64,000 nucleotides of DNA from Sva-07 sp038321235 (lineage in GTDB: Bacteria > Actinomycetota > Acidimicrobiia > Acidimicrobiales > Ilumatobacteraceae), in the NCBI GenBank assembly GCA_038321235.1, contig JBBQEU010000001.1:1-64000 (forward strand), given 5' to 3'. The position numbers and the translations under genes are program-made. Numbering within the stretch: the stretch's first letter is position 1; every line of letters starts with the position of its first letter. Positions 33,423 to 41,588 of the stretch are shown piece by piece. The notes beneath the pieces were generated by a model. That model worked only from the letters and a program-made list of their open reading frames with translations. It searched no databases and was not told where the DNA came from.

Positions 33423-34792
33423 CCACGAGCCCACCACCCGTTGCCGACCTCCTGATCGCCAACGCCCGCAGTGTCGCCACCGTCGACGCCGAGCGGCGCG
33501 AACTTGCCGGCGGCTGGGTGGCGATCACCGACGGCCTCGTCAGCGGCATCGGAACCGGCCAGCCGCCCGCAGCGACCACGGTGCTCGATGCCACCGACTG
33601 CCTGGTCACGCCTGGCCTCGTGAACGCCCACCATCACCTGTTCCAGAATCTCACGCGGGCGTTCCCGGCGATGACCGACAAGCCGTTGTTCGGCTGGCTG
33701 CAGTCGCTGTATCCGCTCTGGCGTGGCCTCGACACCGAGTCGGTCTACGTGTCGGCGTGGGTGGGCCTTGCCGAGCTGGCGTTGGCGGGGTGCACCACGT
33801 CGACTGATCACCTGTATCTCCATCCGCACGGGGCCGGCGATCTGCTCACCGCCGAAATCGAGGCGGCCCGTGACCTCGGCATCAGGTTCCATCCGACCCG
33901 CGGCTCGATGTCGCTGTCGGAGAAGGACGGCGGATTGCCACCCGACGACGTCGTGGCCGACGACGACGAGATCCTCGCCGCCTGCGAGGCCGCCGTGCAC
34001 CGTCACCACGACCGCTCGTTCGGCGCGATGACCCGAATCGCGCTCGCTCCGTGTTCGCCGTTCAGCGTCACCGAGGAACTGATGGTGCGCACCGCGGAGC
34101 TGGCCGAGCGGCTCGATGTGCGGCTGCACACCCACTTCGCCGAGAACGCCGAGGACGACCAGTTCAGCCTCGCCACGTTCGGGTGCCGGCCGATGGAGTA
34201 CCTCGAACGAACCGGATGGTGCACTGATCGCACGTGGGTCGCCCATTGTGTGAAGCCCGACCACGACGAGATCCAACGACTCGGTGCGGCAGGTGTCGCA
34301 GCGGCGCACTGCCCGTCGAGCAACATGATCCTGTCATCCGGCATTGCCCCTGTGGTCGATCTCCGAGCAGCCGGCGTCCACGTCGGTCTCGGCGTCGACG
34401 GCTCGTCGTCGGCCGACGCTGCGTCGCTGTGGCTCGAAGCCCGTCAGGCGATGCTGCTCGCCAAGCTTCGCGACGGTGCAGGCGCCGGTACGGCCCGGAT
34501 GGCGTTGGAGATGGCGACCGTCGGTGGCGCTGGCTGCCTGGGGCGAGTGGGCGAGATCGGAACACTGACGATCGGAGCTGTCGGCGACGTGGCCGTGTGG
34601 CCGTTGACCGGCCCGTCGTTCGCTGGAGCGATCGCGGATCCGATCGAGGCGTGGTTGCGCTGTGGCCCAGTCGCCTCACGCCACACCGTGGTGCACGGGC
34701 GGCCAGTCGTGCATGATGGCCAACTCGTCTCGTCTCGCCTCGGGGAGATGCTCGGCGCTCACGACCGGCTCGCTCGCCGTCTCCAGGCCTGA
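33419..34792 (+). CDS. 8-oxoguanine deaminase-like amidohydrolase
   Basis: A 457-aa amidohydrolase-superfamily enzyme. Metal ligands are in VNAHHHLFQNLTR, LHTHFAE, WVAHCVKPD and GLGVDGSSSAD. RGSMSLSEKDGGLPPDDVV and AMTRIALAPCSPFSVTEEL match the 8-oxoguanine deaminase group closely and separate it from guanine deaminase and ATZ/TRZ enzymes. It probably converts 8-oxoguanine (or isocytosine-type compounds) to uric-acid-type products in purine salvage. Confidence 0.85.
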   Translation: MTTSPPPVADLLIANARSVATVDAERRELAGGWVAITDGLVSGIGTGQPPAATTVLDATDCLVTPGLVNAHHHLFQNLTRAFPAMTDKPLFGWLQSLYPLWRGLDTESVYVSAWVGLAELALAGCTTSTDHLYLHPHGAGDLLTAEIEAARDLGIRFHPTRGSMSLSEKDGGLPPDDVVADDDEILAACEAAVHRHHDRSFGAMTRIALAPCSPFSVTEELMVRTAELAERLDVRLHTHFAENAEDDQFSLATFGCRPMEYLERTGWCTDRTWVAHCVKPDHDEIQRLGAAGVAAAHCPSSNMILSSGIAPVVDLRAAGVHVGLGVDGSSSADAASLWLEARQAMLLAKLRDGAGAGTARMALEMATVGGAGCLGRVGEIGTLTIGAVGDVAVWPLTGPSFAGAIADPIEAWLRCGPVASRHTVVHGRPVVHDGQLVSSRLGEMLGAHDRLARRLQA

Positions 34793-34843
34793 CTCTTGCG
34801 CTGGTGACGTCGCGCACCGGGTCGCGCTGACCAGACTGGTGCC

Positions 34844-35605
34844 GTGACATCCCCTCGATCACGCACGGCGCCGTCGAGGCGGCCGACCCTGGCTCCGGGC
34901 CTCTCCGCGCTCGTCTCGCTCGTCGCTCTCACGGGGTGTCTCGCCGATCAGTCGGACGACGTCACCACCGGCGCCCAGATGCCGCCGCCGGCGATCGACG
35001 TCGAAGGTGACCCTGGCGCCATCAGTGGTGCTGCCGACGGCTCGGCCGATGGTGCTGTGGGCATCGACAGCGTCGTGATGATCGGCGACTCGATCACGAA
35101 GGGCGCGACACCGAACCTCGATGATCGCTATGGACTGCTCGGCCTCGACCATCAGATCGAAGCGGAGAACGGCAAACGCATAGCGATCTCGTCACGCGAC
35201 AATCCGAGTGGGGCGTCGATCGCCGAGTTCCTGGCAGCGAACGGCGACGGCGACCACAGCGATGAGGTCTGGGTGGTCGCCCTCGGCACCAACGACATCG
35301 GCCAGTACGGAGGCCCCGACGACATCGCCGCTGCCGTCAACGAGATCCTCGCTGCCGTGCCCGAAGATGCTGCGTTGGTCTGGGTCGACACCTTCATCAG
35401 CGGTCGGCCTGACGACACCGACGCGGTCAACTCGATCATCCGTGACCGTGTGGCGCGTCGTGGCGACAGCGTCGTCGCACCGTGGAGTTCCTTCTCCGAG
35501 GGCGACGGAGTGCTCAGCGACGACGGTGTCCATCCGACGACCGATGGTGCCGATGTGTTCGCCTTCGTGGTCACCGACACCGTGCGTGCCTTCCTCGACC
35601 GCTGA
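34844..35605 (+). CDS. SGNH/GDSL hydrolase lipoprotein
   Basis: A 253-aa exported protein. A signal with lipobox ALTGC lies at about residue 32. The SGNH blocks are VVMIGDSITKG (Ser nucleophile), VVALGTNDIGQYGG (block III with Asn) and DDGVHPTTDGADVFA (Asp-x-x-His). It starts at GTG 34844. The probable role is an esterase acting on cell-envelope or external acyl esters; the substrate is unknown. Confidence 0.87.
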   Translation: MTSPRSRTAPSRRPTLAPGLSALVSLVALTGCLADQSDDVTTGAQMPPPAIDVEGDPGAISGAADGSADGAVGIDSVVMIGDSITKGATPNLDDRYGLLGLDHQIEAENGKRIAISSRDNPSGASIAEFLAANGDGDHSDEVWVVALGTNDIGQYGGPDDIAAAVNEILAAVPEDAALVWVDTFISGRPDDTDAVNSIIRDRVARRGDSVVAPWSSFSEGDGVLSDDGVHPTTDGADVFAFVVTDTVRAFLDR

Positions 35606-35622
35606 CGAGCTGGTGGCGGGGC

Positions 35623-36309
35623 TCAGGTGTCCCAGCGGGATTGGCCGAAGCGATAACCCACCGAACGCACGGTCTGGATCAAGCTGGCGTGCTCTTCGCC
35701 GAGCTTGGCGCGTAGACGGCGGACATGGACGTCGACCGTTCGCGCTCCGCCGTAGTACTCGTAGCCCCACACTCTGCTGAGCAGCATCTCGCGGGTGAAG
35801 ACCTTGCCTGGATTCTGCGCAAGGAATTTCAGCAGCTCGTACTCCATGTACGTCATGTCGAGCGGCCGTCCGGCGATCGCCGCCTGGTACGTCTCGAGGT
35901 TGAGCGTCAGCTCGCCGTACTCGACGAGCTCTGCTCGGTGCAGATCGATGTCGGTGGCCAGCAGGTGTCGCAGTCGGGCTTCGAGTTCGGCTGGGTGGAA
36001 CGGTGTGAGGCAGAAGTCGTCGAAGAGTTCGTCGCGGTGTTCGAGATCGGCGAGCTGTCCACCCCCGACCAACAGCATCACCGGGATGGTTCGGTCGCCA
36101 CCTTTGTTGATGGCGCGCAGGAACGCCCAGCCACCATCGGCGTCGCTGGTGATGTCGACGATCGCCCCGGCCCAACCGCCGGCAGGTTCGTCGACGTCGC
36201 CATCGGCGACCGATGCCGCTTTCCATGCATAACCGGCCAGGTCGAGCGTGCGCGCGAGGTCGGGCGAGGCCGGGTCGGGAACGACCACCAACATCGACTC
36301 GCGAGCCAT
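35623..36309 (-). CDS. glnR: GlnR-like atypical response regulator
   Basis: A 228-aa protein with a degenerate receiver (about 1-115) and a good OmpR winged helix (MTYMEYELLKFLAQNPGKVFTREMLLSRVWGYEYYGG, read in parts, then RTVDVHVRRLRAKLGEE). The receiver keeps an Asp in AIVDITSD but the KPF motif reads TPF, losing the conserved Lys, as expected for phosphorylation-independent GlnR-type regulators. It starts 2 bases after the GSI gene, so it is cotranscribed with glutamine synthetase; this supports a role in nitrogen regulation. Confidence 0.75.
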   Translation of the reverse strand: MARESMLVVVPDPASPDLARTLDLAGYAWKAASVADGDVDEPAGGWAGAIVDITSDADGGWAFLRAINKGGDRTIPVMLLVGGGQLADLEHRDELFDDFCLTPFHPAELEARLRHLLATDIDLHRAELVEYGELTLNLETYQAAIAGRPLDMTYMEYELLKFLAQNPGKVFTREMLLSRVWGYEYYGGARTVDVHVRRLRAKLGEEHASLIQTVRSVGYRFGQSRWDT

Positions 36310-36311
36310 GG

Positions 36312-37658
36312 TCAGAGCGTCCCGAGGTATCGGTCTCGTTCGAACGGCGTGACCTGGGTCTTGTAGCTGCGCCACTCGCTGCGCTTGTTGCGCAGGAACC
36401 ACTCGAAGATGTGCTCGCCGAGCGCCTCTTGCACGAGTGTGGAATTCTCCATCACGATGAGCGCGTCGTTGAGCGACTGAGGGAGTTGGCGGATGCCGAG
36501 CTTTGCCAGCACGTCGTCGCCGATCTCGAACAGGTTCGCGTCGGCCTCGTCGGGGAGCTCGTATCCCTCGCGCACGCCGCGCATCCCCGCCGCCAGCATC
36601 AGGCTGAACGCGAGATACGGGTTGCAGGCCGGGTCGGCCGAGCGGTACTCGATGCGCGTCGCATTCGGGTTGTCGCGCTTCGGAATCGGCACTCGGATGA
36701 GACCGCTGCGGTTGTTGCGCGCCCAGCTGATGTGGACGGGCGCTTCGAAGCCCGGTACGAGGCGCTTGTAGCTGTTGACGGTCTGGTTGGTGACCGCAGT
36801 GATCTCCGCTGCGTGGTGGAGCATGCCGGCCATGAACGACTTGGCCGTCGGCGACAAGCGGTAGGCGTCGTCGGCGTCGTAGAACGCATTGTCGTCGCCA
36901 CGGAACAGCGACAGGTGCACGTGCATCCCTGACCCCTGCACGCCCTCGAGCGGCTTGGGCATGAATGTGGCGTGGACGTCGTGCTGTGACGCCACCTCGC
37001 GCACGGCGAGGCGGAACGTCATCATGCTGTCGGCCATCGTGAGTGCGTCGGTGTGGCGCAGATCGATCTCCTGCTGGCCAGGGGCGTCCTCGTGGAAGCT
37101 GTATTCGACCGGGATGCCGAGCACTTCGAGGGTGCGGATCGTCTTCTTGCGCAATTCACCCGTGACGTCGCTGGTGGTGAGATCGAAGTAGCCGCCCTGA
37201 TCGATCGGCACCGGTGGCTGACCGCGCACCAACGGCTCGAAGTAGAAGAACTCGACATCAGGGGCGATGTAGAACGTGAGACCCGCGTCGTGTGCGTCTT
37301 GCACGTGACGGCGCAGCACCTGGCGCGGATCACCTTCGAACGGCGTGCCATCGAGGTGATGGATGTCGCAGAAGATACGTGCCTCCGGAGCCTTCGGGTC
37401 GCCCCACGGCAGCAGCTCGAACGTGTCGGGGTCTGGCATCGCCAGCACGTCGGCTTCTTGAACCCGGGAGAACCCGTCGATCGACGAGCCGTCGAACGTC
37501 ATGCCATCCTCGAGGGCGTTCTCCAACTCGGCCGGCGAGATGGCGAGGCTCTTGAGCGTGCCGAGGACGTCGGTGAACCAGAGCCGCACGAGGCGCACAC
37601 CGCGTTCTTCGACGCTGCGCAGGACGTAATCGCGCTGTTGTTCGCGCATGTCGGTCAT
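36312..37658 (-). CDS. glnA: Type I glutamine synthetase (GSI)
   Basis: A 448-aa ATP-dependent glutamate-ammonia ligase. The N-terminal TDVLGTLKSLAISPAELENA, FDGSSIDGF, the metal-binding region PDVEFFYFE and the C-terminal NRSGLIRVP and EYRSADPACNPYLAFS are typical. The short length without the GSI-beta insertion, and Phe in ANLFEI where an adenylylated Tyr would be, indicate a GSI-alpha enzyme not controlled by adenylylation. It lies 100 bases downstream of GSII and directly before the GlnR-like gene. Confidence 0.93.
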   Translation of the reverse strand: MTDMREQQRDYVLRSVEERGVRLVRLWFTDVLGTLKSLAISPAELENALEDGMTFDGSSIDGFSRVQEADVLAMPDPDTFELLPWGDPKAPEARIFCDIHHLDGTPFEGDPRQVLRRHVQDAHDAGLTFYIAPDVEFFYFEPLVRGQPPVPIDQGGYFDLTTSDVTGELRKKTIRTLEVLGIPVEYSFHEDAPGQQEIDLRHTDALTMADSMMTFRLAVREVASQHDVHATFMPKPLEGVQGSGMHVHLSLFRGDDNAFYDADDAYRLSPTAKSFMAGMLHHAAEITAVTNQTVNSYKRLVPGFEAPVHISWARNNRSGLIRVPIPKRDNPNATRIEYRSADPACNPYLAFSLMLAAGMRGVREGYELPDEADANLFEIGDDVLAKLGIRQLPQSLNDALIVMENSTLVQEALGEHIFEWFLRNKRSEWRSYKTQVTPFERDRYLGTL

Positions 37659-37758
37659 CTCCTGAGTCTCTCGCGTTCGTCTTCGAAATGCGACAGGACG
37701 GGAGCCGCAGCCCCCGCCCTGTCGTGGTTCACTGCTCCGGGGCGTTGGCCCCAGTGCG

Positions 37759-38763
37759 TCACTTCATTGCGCCGCAGACGGTCTCGACCATCAGGCGGGC
37801 GACGGTGTAGGGGTCGATGTTCGCGTTCGGGCGACGGTCTTCGAGGTAGCCCTTGCGGTCGACGGCGACTTGCCACGGGATGCGGATCGAGGCGCCTCGG
37901 TCGGACACGCCGTAGCTGAACTGGTCGAACCGCTGGGTCTCGTGGGCGCCGGTCAGGCGGTCAGCGATGCCCTGGCCGTAGTGTGCGATGTGGAGGTCGG
38001 TCTTCTCGCCGAGCGCCTTGCATCCGGCCTCGATGTACTTGTAACCGCCTTCCTCACGCATCTCCTTGGTGGAGAAGTTGGTGTGGGCGCCAGCTCCGTT
38101 CCAGTCGCCCTTGGCCGGCTTGGCGTCGAGCGTGGCGGCGATGCCGTAGTCCTCACCGATCCGGTAGAGCAGCCAACGAGCGATCCAGAGTTGGTCGGCA
38201 ACTTCCAGCAGACCGACGGGGCCGACCTGGAACTCCCACTGACCGGGCATGACCTCGGCGTTGATACCGGAGATCGCCAGTCCGGCCGCAAGGCAGGCCT
38301 CGAGGTGATCCTCGACCAGCGGGCGGCCGTGGATCTCGTCCTCGCCGACGCCGCAGTAGTAGCCGCCCTGGGGCTCGGGGAAACCGGCCGGCGGGAAGCC
38401 GTACGGGCGACCGTTCTTCATCAGCGTGAATTCCTGCTCGATGCCGAACATCGGCTCGTGCTTCTTGTACTTCTTGGCGGTCTTGGCCGCTGCTGCACGC
38501 ATGTTGGTCGGATGCGGCTTTCCGTCGACCAGCATCACCTCGCACATCACGAGCACGTCGTCGCCGCCACGGATCGGGTCCGGGTAGCTGGCGACGGGCT
38601 TGAGCACACAGTCGCTCTTGTCGCCGGTGGCCTGGTTGGTGCTCGAACCGTCGAAGCCCCAGATGGGCAACTCGGCGCCATCTTCCAGGATCTTGGTCTT
38701 CGAGCGCAGCTTCGAAGTCGGCTGCGTGCCGTCGACCCAGATGTATTCAGCCTTGTAAACCAC
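37759..38763 (-). CDS. glnII: Type II glutamine synthetase (GSII, eukaryotic-like)
   Basis: A 334-aa GSII enzyme. YKAEYIWVDGTQPTSKLRSK at the N-terminus, WGFDGSSTNQATGDKSDC, EPMFGIEQEF, the ATP/ammonia site EVMPGQWEFQVGP and GDWNGAGAHTNFST are diagnostic. GTG 38763 has ttgagg six bases upstream and gives the usual MxYKAEY start; a TTG at 38775 is possible but would put the start on that site. GSII occurs in Streptomyces, Frankia and rhizobia, often under nitrogen control. Confidence 0.93.
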   Translation of the reverse strand: MVYKAEYIWVDGTQPTSKLRSKTKILEDGAELPIWGFDGSSTNQATGDKSDCVLKPVASYPDPIRGGDDVLVMCEVMLVDGKPHPTNMRAAAAKTAKKYKKHEPMFGIEQEFTLMKNGRPYGFPPAGFPEPQGGYYCGVGEDEIHGRPLVEDHLEACLAAGLAISGINAEVMPGQWEFQVGPVGLLEVADQLWIARWLLYRIGEDYGIAATLDAKPAKGDWNGAGAHTNFSTKEMREEGGYKYIEAGCKALGEKTDLHIAHYGQGIADRLTGAHETQRFDQFSYGVSDRGASIRIPWQVAVDRKGYLEDRRPNANIDPYTVARLMVETVCGAMK

Positions 38764-38882
38764 AGTTGTCCTCAATTCCGTCCAAGTGTTCGGGGGTGCA
38801 GGCGACCCAACCTAGATGTTCCGTGTCGGCGTCGCCCATGGCAGGCGGCATCGTCGCAGCGTCCGGTTGCCGAGTCGTTGCC

Positions 38883-38904
38883 CAGTTGTGAACGGCGTGT
38901 GAAC
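38883..38904 (-). promoter_or_regulatory. PHO-box-like 11-base direct repeat upstream of glnII
   Basis: On the minus strand GTTCACACGCC (38904-38894) is followed at exactly 11 bases by GTTCACAACTG (38893-38883). Streptomyces PhoP boxes are 11-base direct repeats beginning GTTCAC, and PhoP controls glnII and glnA there. The site lies about 120 bases before the glnII start, in the 194-base gap that also holds a palindrome. Only two units are visible. Confidence 0.4.
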
Positions 38905-38921
38905 TGCGGTCAGGAACCAGA

Positions 38922-38958
38922 ACCGTGACGCGTGGTGTCTGACACCATGCGTCACGGT
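38922..38958. repeat. GTCAGAC-core palindrome at the acylase stop codon
   Basis: accgtgacgc (38922-38931) pairs with gcgtcacggt (38949-38958), and inside it tggtgtc (38933-38939) pairs with gacacca (38941-38947) around one base. The 15-base core TGGTGTCTGACACCA is that of 27452-27466 except for the centre. It abuts the TGA of the acylase gene (38960-38958) and probably ends its transcription before glnII. Confidence 0.75.
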
Positions 38959-41513
38959 CAGCGGCCGGTGACGGTGTAGGTCTCGAGATTGGGATCAGAT
39001 GCGATCTGGTCGTCGGTGAACGCGACCTGACGCCACTGCTTCTCGCTGAACTCGACGGTCTGCGAGTCGAACAGCGGCGAGGTGCGGTCACCGGTCTGTC
39101 CGTAGACCAGGAGCGCCCATGCCTCGACCTCACCGCTGGTGTAATCGACGGTCATCACGAAGCTGGTGCCATAGTTGATCCGATAACCCTCGCCGCGCAG
39201 CGAACTCCCCACAGCAACCGCGTCGCCACGTTGGGGATGGGGCTCGCTCGATGCCGACCGGCCGCTCCACGTGACGATGTTGGTGACCCCGTCGACGCTG
39301 TTGCCGCCGTGGATCGGAATGCGGGTTCCGGATCGTTCGGTGAACTGAGACGCTCCGAGCGTGGTGTCGATCGCGAATCCTGCTGCCGTGATCGTCTGGA
39401 CGGCCCGAGCCAACGCCTGCAGCAACGGCGCAGAATCGGTGGCCGGAACCGACGGAGTCAGTGTCGGTTGCGCCGGGTCGAAGGTGTCGTCGAAGAGCGC
39501 GCCGGCGGTCTCGAATGCCTGGGTATCGAAACGGCCCATCGTCTCTCGCCAGATCATCGGACCGGATCGATCGAGGTCGTATACGCCGTCCCAGCTCGCC
39601 AGCACGTTGCACGTCGCGGTGAGGTCGACGGACGCGGCGGGCAGGCTGACCGTTCCGTCGGCGGCGAGGAGTTCGGGTATGTCGACGATCGGCGTCGTGC
39701 GGCAGGCGCTCACTGCGGCGGCCCGCAGCAACATGGCGGTCCTCCCCGAGTTCTCGAACGCGGCCGTGCGGACCTCCTCGGAGTCGAACAGGCCATCGGG
39801 TCCGGCCAGGCCGGCAGCGTTGGTGGCGCCGAGCACCGCAGCGTTCTGCCGGGTGCGCATCGTGAGCGCGGTGTTCTGTTCTCCGTGCAGGATCGAGTAC
39901 GCGCCGGTCAAGGTGAACTCTGCGCTCGGCACCCAGAAGCTGTCGTTGGCATTGAAGACGTAGTCGCTTCGTTGCACCATTGGCATGTCGGCGAACGGCA
40001 CGAGGCCGGGGTCACGGGCGCCCGGGGTGTCCTCCCAGCGGAATCGACTGTCGGACCCGTCGAGTAGGACGAATCCCTGCTCGTAGGCGAGCCGCGTGAC
40101 AGGGTCGGTGAACAGCGCTTCGAGGTAGGCCTGCTCGGCCTCGGCGCTCAGGTTCGGCGTGGCGGAGGTGTCGGCGTACCAGGTGCTGCCGTCGTCGCCG
40201 ACCGCCACCGTGTTGAACAGCGGGACGCCCTGGTACTCGGCGGTGAGCGCTTGCAGATCGGTGATGCTCTGGATCTCGGGCATCCGGGCGTACAGCTCGA
40301 TGAACTCGTCGTTGTCGATGTTGGCGTCGCGGAACGACAACACGTTGGTGGCGCTCCAGCCGATACCCGGAAAATCGAGGACCGGGCCGTACTCGCTGCG
40401 CCACAGGGTGCGGGTCTCGGTGTCGACGGTGCCGTCGGGGCGCAGGATGTCGATCGTCGCCTCGGTCGACGTCATCGGCACCGACTGCCCGTCGACGAGG
40501 TACGAGGTGGACGATTCGGGGTCAAGCGTGAGGTTGTAGCCGGTCATCCGCTTGCCGGCCGACACGGTGTGCGTCCAGGCGACGCCATCGGTGAAACCGA
40601 TGCCGACACCGGGCAGGCCGAGCAGCTGCGCGCCGTACACGTCGACCTTGCCGGGCGTGGTCAGCTGCACCTCAGCGAAGCGCAGCTCTCCCTCCCACGG
40701 AAAGTGCGGGTTGGCCAACAACAGGCCACCCTCGCCGCCGGAAACCCGGTCCTTGCCGATCGCCCAGCCGTTGCTGGCGAGTCCGGCGTCGTCCGCGAGC
40801 CCCAGGTCGGCCGACGCGAATGCGGCGAGATCGACGGTGGCCGAATCGGCGACAGCGCGGCCACGCAGCCCGACCGGTTCGGAGCTCGGCGGTTGGGCCG
40901 AGCCGATGTAGTCGATGATCCTCGAGCTGCTCGCCTGCAGCGCGATCGAGCGACCGTAGGTGTACAACTCGACGGCTGTGATCGGGCGGATCCACTCGGC
41001 GCCGGCGCACCAGCCGGTCAGCCGCTCGCCACCGACATTGGCGAGTTGGTCGTTCCAACCCGCGGTGAACGCCTCGAACTGCTCGATGACCTCGCGCGAC
41101 GCCGTCGCGAAGTCAGCGGCCGCGATGTCGGCGATACCGATGGCTTCCCAGGCGAAGTCGCTGTCGACGTTCTCGCCCTCGGCGCCGGGGCCGAGTGCAG
41201 CCGAGCGGGTGCTGGTGACCTTCAGGATCTGGTCGATCAGTGTGCAGCCGTGGTCCTCGCCACTGACCCATCCCTGCCCGTAGACGAGGTCGGCCGGCCG
41301 GTCTCCGGTGATGTGCGGCACACCGCCGGTGGTCCGTCGGATCTGGGCGACGTAGCGCGCCGGCACCAGGCTGGTCGTGGTGGACGTGGTGGTGGTGGAC
41401 GTGGTGGTCGTGGTGTCGGGCGACGTCGGCAGCGGGATCGATTCCGGCCCTTCGCTCGGCGAGCAGGCGGCCAGGAGCAACAATCCCACGATTGCCACCC
41501 GAGCCAGACCCAC
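38958..41513 (-). CDS. Penicillin acylase family lipoprotein
   Basis: An 851-aa exported Ntn-hydrolase. The lipobox is LLAACS (Cys17), followed by a Thr-rich linker at about 34-48. The alpha-chain region has VPHITGDRPADLVYGQGW. The likely self-processing site is A246-S247 in GLASNGWAIG, giving Ser247 as N-terminal nucleophile; the linked beta chain has LANPHFPW and the ARMPEIQSI region. The family includes acyl-homoserine-lactone and beta-lactam acylases; the substrate here is unknown. It starts at GTG 41513, divergent from nadE. Confidence 0.9.
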   Translation of the reverse strand: MGLARVAIVGLLLLAACSPSEGPESIPLPTSPDTTTTTSTTTTSTTTSLVPARYVAQIRRTTGGVPHITGDRPADLVYGQGWVSGEDHGCTLIDQILKVTSTRSAALGPGAEGENVDSDFAWEAIGIADIAAADFATASREVIEQFEAFTAGWNDQLANVGGERLTGWCAGAEWIRPITAVELYTYGRSIALQASSSRIIDYIGSAQPPSSEPVGLRGRAVADSATVDLAAFASADLGLADDAGLASNGWAIGKDRVSGGEGGLLLANPHFPWEGELRFAEVQLTTPGKVDVYGAQLLGLPGVGIGFTDGVAWTHTVSAGKRMTGYNLTLDPESSTSYLVDGQSVPMTSTEATIDILRPDGTVDTETRTLWRSEYGPVLDFPGIGWSATNVLSFRDANIDNDEFIELYARMPEIQSITDLQALTAEYQGVPLFNTVAVGDDGSTWYADTSATPNLSAEAEQAYLEALFTDPVTRLAYEQGFVLLDGSDSRFRWEDTPGARDPGLVPFADMPMVQRSDYVFNANDSFWVPSAEFTLTGAYSILHGEQNTALTMRTRQNAAVLGATNAAGLAGPDGLFDSEEVRTAAFENSGRTAMLLRAAAVSACRTTPIVDIPELLAADGTVSLPAASVDLTATCNVLASWDGVYDLDRSGPMIWRETMGRFDTQAFETAGALFDDTFDPAQPTLTPSVPATDSAPLLQALARAVQTITAAGFAIDTTLGASQFTERSGTRIPIHGGNSVDGVTNIVTWSGRSASSEPHPQRGDAVAVGSSLRGEGYRINYGTSFVMTVDYTSGEVEAWALLVYGQTGDRTSPLFDSQTVEFSEKQWRQVAFTDDQIASDPNLETYTVTGR

Positions 41514-41588
41514 ACGGCCATAGTGTCAGATCGCGGCAGTCGTTTCGCAGCGAGACCCCCGCCGTCGTCAGAGGTAGCCTCATCTACC

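Noticed and set aside
41350..41420. A gtggtg-rich stretch as a tandem repeat or CRISPR-like array
   Set aside because: It is the Thr-rich linker of the acylase lipoprotein (codons for Thr and Ser), without regular spacing.
40251..41588. A 446-codon in-frame upstream extension of nadE
   Set aside because: It is antisense to the penicillin acylase gene, contains no domain, and would more than double the usual glutaminase N-terminus.
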